Assembly (NCBI GenBank): GCA_031276615.1
Contig: JAISND010000128.1
Coordinates: forward strand, 1-8,012
Length of the DNA stretch: 8,012 nucleotides
Direction: 5' to 3'
Source of the DNA: Treponema sp.
GTDB lineage: Bacteria; Spirochaetota; Spirochaetia; Treponematales; Breznakiellaceae
In this document: positions 6,750 through 8,012 of the stretch, one piece after another
Layout of the letters: the number at the start of each line of letters is the position of its first letter
How positions within the stretch are numbered: the stretch's first letter is position 1
Position numbers and translations under genes: made by a program
Notes under the pieces: generated by a model
The model's database searches: none
What the model saw: only the letters and a program-made list of their open reading frames with translations
What the model was told of the DNA's origin: nothing

Positions 6750-6826
6750 AGCCCAGTGTACCACGGATGAAAACATCCATACAGCCGCGTATTCCGGCAA
6801 ATTTACCGATTCGGCGTAAAAACCAG

Positions 6827-6856
6827 TTGACAATTCTCCGATCTCTCCCTTATGTT
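6827..6856 (+). promoter_or_regulatory. Sigma-70-type promoter of the acidic-protein gene
   Basis: A perfect -35 TTGACA (6827-6832) is followed after 18 bases by TATGTT (6851-6856); TTATGT with 17 bases is an alternative register. Transcription would start near 6863, giving an AT-rich leader of about 40 bases before the ATG at 6903. The 153-base divergent gap between ispE and this gene also holds a 5-bp hairpin (6765-6769 with 6774-6778). Confidence 0.6.
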
Positions 6857-6864
6857 TCAATAGT

Positions 6865-6888
6865 AGATATTTCTTAAGCAGATATTCT
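6865..6888 (+). repeat. Short direct repeat in the leader of the acidic-protein gene
   Basis: AGATATT occurs at 6865-6871 and again at 6880-6886, a 15-base period; each copy is followed by TCT or CT, and a CTTAAG palindrome lies between. The position, just downstream of the predicted transcription start and shared with the divergent ispE upstream region, would suit a regulator binding site. The repeat is short and AT-rich and may be chance. Confidence 0.3.
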
Positions 6889-6902
6889 AAACGGAGAAAA
6901 AC

Positions 6903-7232
6903 ATGATTCTTCATGAGGCTATGGACAGGCGGCGGAATTCCGGCGAAGAATGGTTTCCGGTTGAGATGCCGGCTTTAATGCCCCTGGACAGCTTTCAGGC
7001 CGCCCCGGAGGCGGACCTGCCTGTTATCCTTTTCGCCCTTGACGACGATGATGAAGAGGATGACGAGGACATCGGCGAAGACGAAAGTTTCGACGATATG
7101 GACGAAGACTTCGGCGATGATGATTTCGATGACGACGATTTCGACGACAACGATGACGATTACGAAGATGAGGACGAAGACGAGGACTATGACTACGAAG
7201 AGGACGTAGATTACGACGACTTTGATGAATAG
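6903..7232 (+). CDS. Small protein with extremely acidic Asp/Glu tail, function unknown
   Basis: The product is 109 aa. Residues 1-46 are an ordinary short N-terminal part (Arg-rich at 9-11, then EEWFPVEMPALMPLDSF and the hydrophobic LPVILFAL at 39-46). Residues 47-109 contain 47 Asp/Glu of 63, broken mainly by Phe and Tyr at short intervals (DFGDDDF, DDDDF, DDDY, DYDY), with no basic residue. The coding reality is supported by a Shine-Dalgarno GGAG (6893-6896) 6 bases from the ATG and a good upstream promoter. Codon use mixes GAC/GAT and GAA/GAG, so the tail is not a simple DNA repeat. No signal peptide or membrane segment is evident. Such tails occur in RNA polymerase delta, DNA-mimic and chaperone-like proteins and in metal-binding proteins, but no family is recognised and no function can be assigned. 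It is divergent from ispE and convergent with the gene ending at 7356. Confidence 0.7.
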   Translation: MILHEAMDRRRNSGEEWFPVEMPALMPLDSFQAAPEADLPVILFALDDDDEEDDEDIGEDESFDDMDEDFGDDDFDDDDFDDNDDDYEDEDEDEDYDYEEDVDYDDFDE

Positions 7233-7291
7233 CCCCGTCCCGCGGCAGGTTTCCGGCCGGAATTACCCGCCGTCCGGAAAACGTATTGACG

Positions 7292-7355
7292 GGTATCCGG
7301 CCTTTCCCGCAGCGGATTAATCGGGCTGAAAACAGGGAACCGCGGGGCGGATACC
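7292..7355. repeat. Nested inverted repeats between convergent genes
   Basis: GGTATCCG (7292-7299) is perfectly complementary to CGGATACC (7348-7355), which ends directly at the stop codon of the minus-strand gene. Within it TTCCC (7304-7308) can pair with GGGAA (7335-7339), and GATTAATC (7315-7322) is palindromic. Further left, TTCCGGCCGGAA (7251-7262) is a perfect palindrome, and TTTCCGG/CCGGAAA (7250-7256, 7274-7280) can pair. A structured 3' end or two-way terminator is expected here, but no T-run follows any stem, so a classical intrinsic terminator is not supported. Confidence 0.35.
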
Positions 7356-8003
7356 TCAGCGCCTGCCCCCGCGTCCCAGCAGATTAAGCGCCAGGTCGAC
7401 TTCGGAAAGACTTATTTTGAGCCGGGAAGCGATATCCGCGGGGCTTAAGTCCTGGGCGGCCAGGGCGGCGATTCTTTCCCGCAACGGCTGTTTCCCCGCG
7501 GAATCCTTCGCGGGCACGGCGTCTTCCGGCCCGGGCCGGGGAACAGGCGCGGGAGAAACCGGCGGCGGAACTTCCGGCCCGGGAGCGGCCGGAAAAGCGG
7601 CGGGCGCCGGGAAAACCGCGGCGGCCTTTCCCGCGGGAGGGGGGGCATCTTCCGCAGGGGCGGCCGCCCGGTCCTCCGGCGAAGGGCCGGCCCGGACGCC
7701 CCTGCCCAGATTTGTGTAAAGCATCGCGCCGCCGCGGCTCCTGTCCAGTTCCCTAAGGTAAACCGATATCCTGCGATCGGTGTCCTCCAAAAGTCTTTTC
7801 AGGGTTTTTATGCGCTCCTCGACAAGGAGGGTATCCCTGTCGGTCGCCGCGTCAATGTCGGCTATCAGCCTGAGAACTTCGTTCCGGTACTCCCCGAGGA
7901 GCCGCACGGCGGAGGTTCTCTGTTTCAGGTAATGGCGGAGATACACGAAAAAAAAGCCGCACAGCGCGAAAGTCGCGGCTGAAATAAAAAGCGAAAGCGT
8001 CAT
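7356..8003 (-). CDS. Membrane-anchored coiled-coil protein with C-terminal HTH-like segment
   Basis: The product is 215 aa from the ATG at 8003. Residues 3-22 form one hydrophobic helix (LSLFISAATFALCGFFFVYL), followed by positive residues, so the rest should be cytoplasmic. Residues ~30-92 are a charged helical, probably coiled-coil segment. Residues ~104-170 are a Pro/Ala-rich linker. Residues ~173-210 form a helix-turn-helix-like unit, RERIAALAAQDLSPADIASRLKISLSEVDLALNLL. This architecture and the I-A-x-x-L-x-x-x-x-x-E-V-x-L pattern recall the DUF2802/DUF6115 group and SwrB of Bacillus, a flagellar assembly factor. That match is from memory and is a hypothesis only. The frame stays open to the right edge (three more codons), so a start beyond the window cannot be excluded. 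The gene converges with the acidic-protein gene. Confidence 0.75.
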   Translation of the reverse strand: MTLSLFISAATFALCGFFFVYLRHYLKQRTSAVRLLGEYRNEVLRLIADIDAATDRDTLLVEERIKTLKRLLEDTDRRISVYLRELDRSRGGAMLYTNLGRGVRAGPSPEDRAAAPAEDAPPPAGKAAAVFPAPAAFPAAPGPEVPPPVSPAPVPRPGPEDAVPAKDSAGKQPLRERIAALAAQDLSPADIASRLKISLSEVDLALNLLGRGGRR

Positions 8004-8012
8004 TTCACTGAT

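Noticed and set aside
6750..6914. 55-residue N-terminal extension of IspE
   Set aside because: IspE homology begins at MSRLTIEAPAKINL. The extension would run through the promoter and start of the divergent acidic-protein gene, and it has no conserved motif.
7030..7229. Simple-sequence DNA repeat instead of a gene
   Set aside because: The acidic codons alternate irregularly between GAC/GAT and GAA/GAG with interspersed TTC/TAC, the frame closes with a stop, and promoter and Shine-Dalgarno signals precede it.
1..8012. CRISPR arrays, insertion sequences, toxin-antitoxin or defence genes
   Set aside because: None was found on either strand by reading; all substantial frames are accounted for by the genes listed.

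Overview
The window is GC-rich bacterial chromosome made of housekeeping genes; no mobile element, CRISPR array or phage gene was seen. Several features point to a spirochaete, most likely a GC-rich relative of Treponema. The run spoVG - rplY(ctc) - tilS - ftsH is, from memory, the order found in Borrelia (with pth in addition), and a looser version exists in Bacillus (ispE...spoVG...ctc...tilS-hprT-ftsH). The FtsH sequence also looks spirochaetal to me. The assignment is inference from gene order and remembered protein style, not from a database search.

Layout, reading right to left because most genes lie on the minus strand. At the right edge (7356-8003, minus) is a membrane-anchored coiled-coil protein with a Pro/Ala linker and a C-terminal helix-turn-helix-like segment. 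It converges on a small plus-strand gene (6903-7232) for an extremely acidic protein with its own recognisable promoter and ribosome binding site. That gene is divergent from ispE (isoprenoid precursor synthesis), which is followed by spoVG (nucleic-acid-binding regulator). Next comes a strong promoter driving tRNA-Gln(TTG), then rplY (ribosomal protein L25/Ctc), tilS (tRNA-Ile lysidine synthetase), ftsH (membrane AAA+ zinc protease) and an exported TPR-like protein cut by the left edge.

The block rplY-tilS-ftsH-TPR protein is very tightly packed: in-frame abutment at rplY/tilS, an 8-base overlap at tilS/ftsH and a 10-base gap at ftsH/TPR. It is probably one transcript linking ribosome assembly, tRNA modification and membrane-protein quality control. 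ispE-spoVG forms a second two-gene unit.

The points most worth a second look are the following. (1) tilS lacks a canonical start codon where its N-terminal homology begins: the first codon after the rplY stop is ACG, in the rplY frame, with pth absent from its usual place. (2) Just downstream of tRNA-Gln an 11-nt element is perfectly complementary to the tRNA's own T-arm and encloses a second hairpin. (3) A perfect 11-bp inverted repeat stands before rplY. (4) The Asp/Glu tail protein is divergent from ispE. I see no clearly new multi-gene system.
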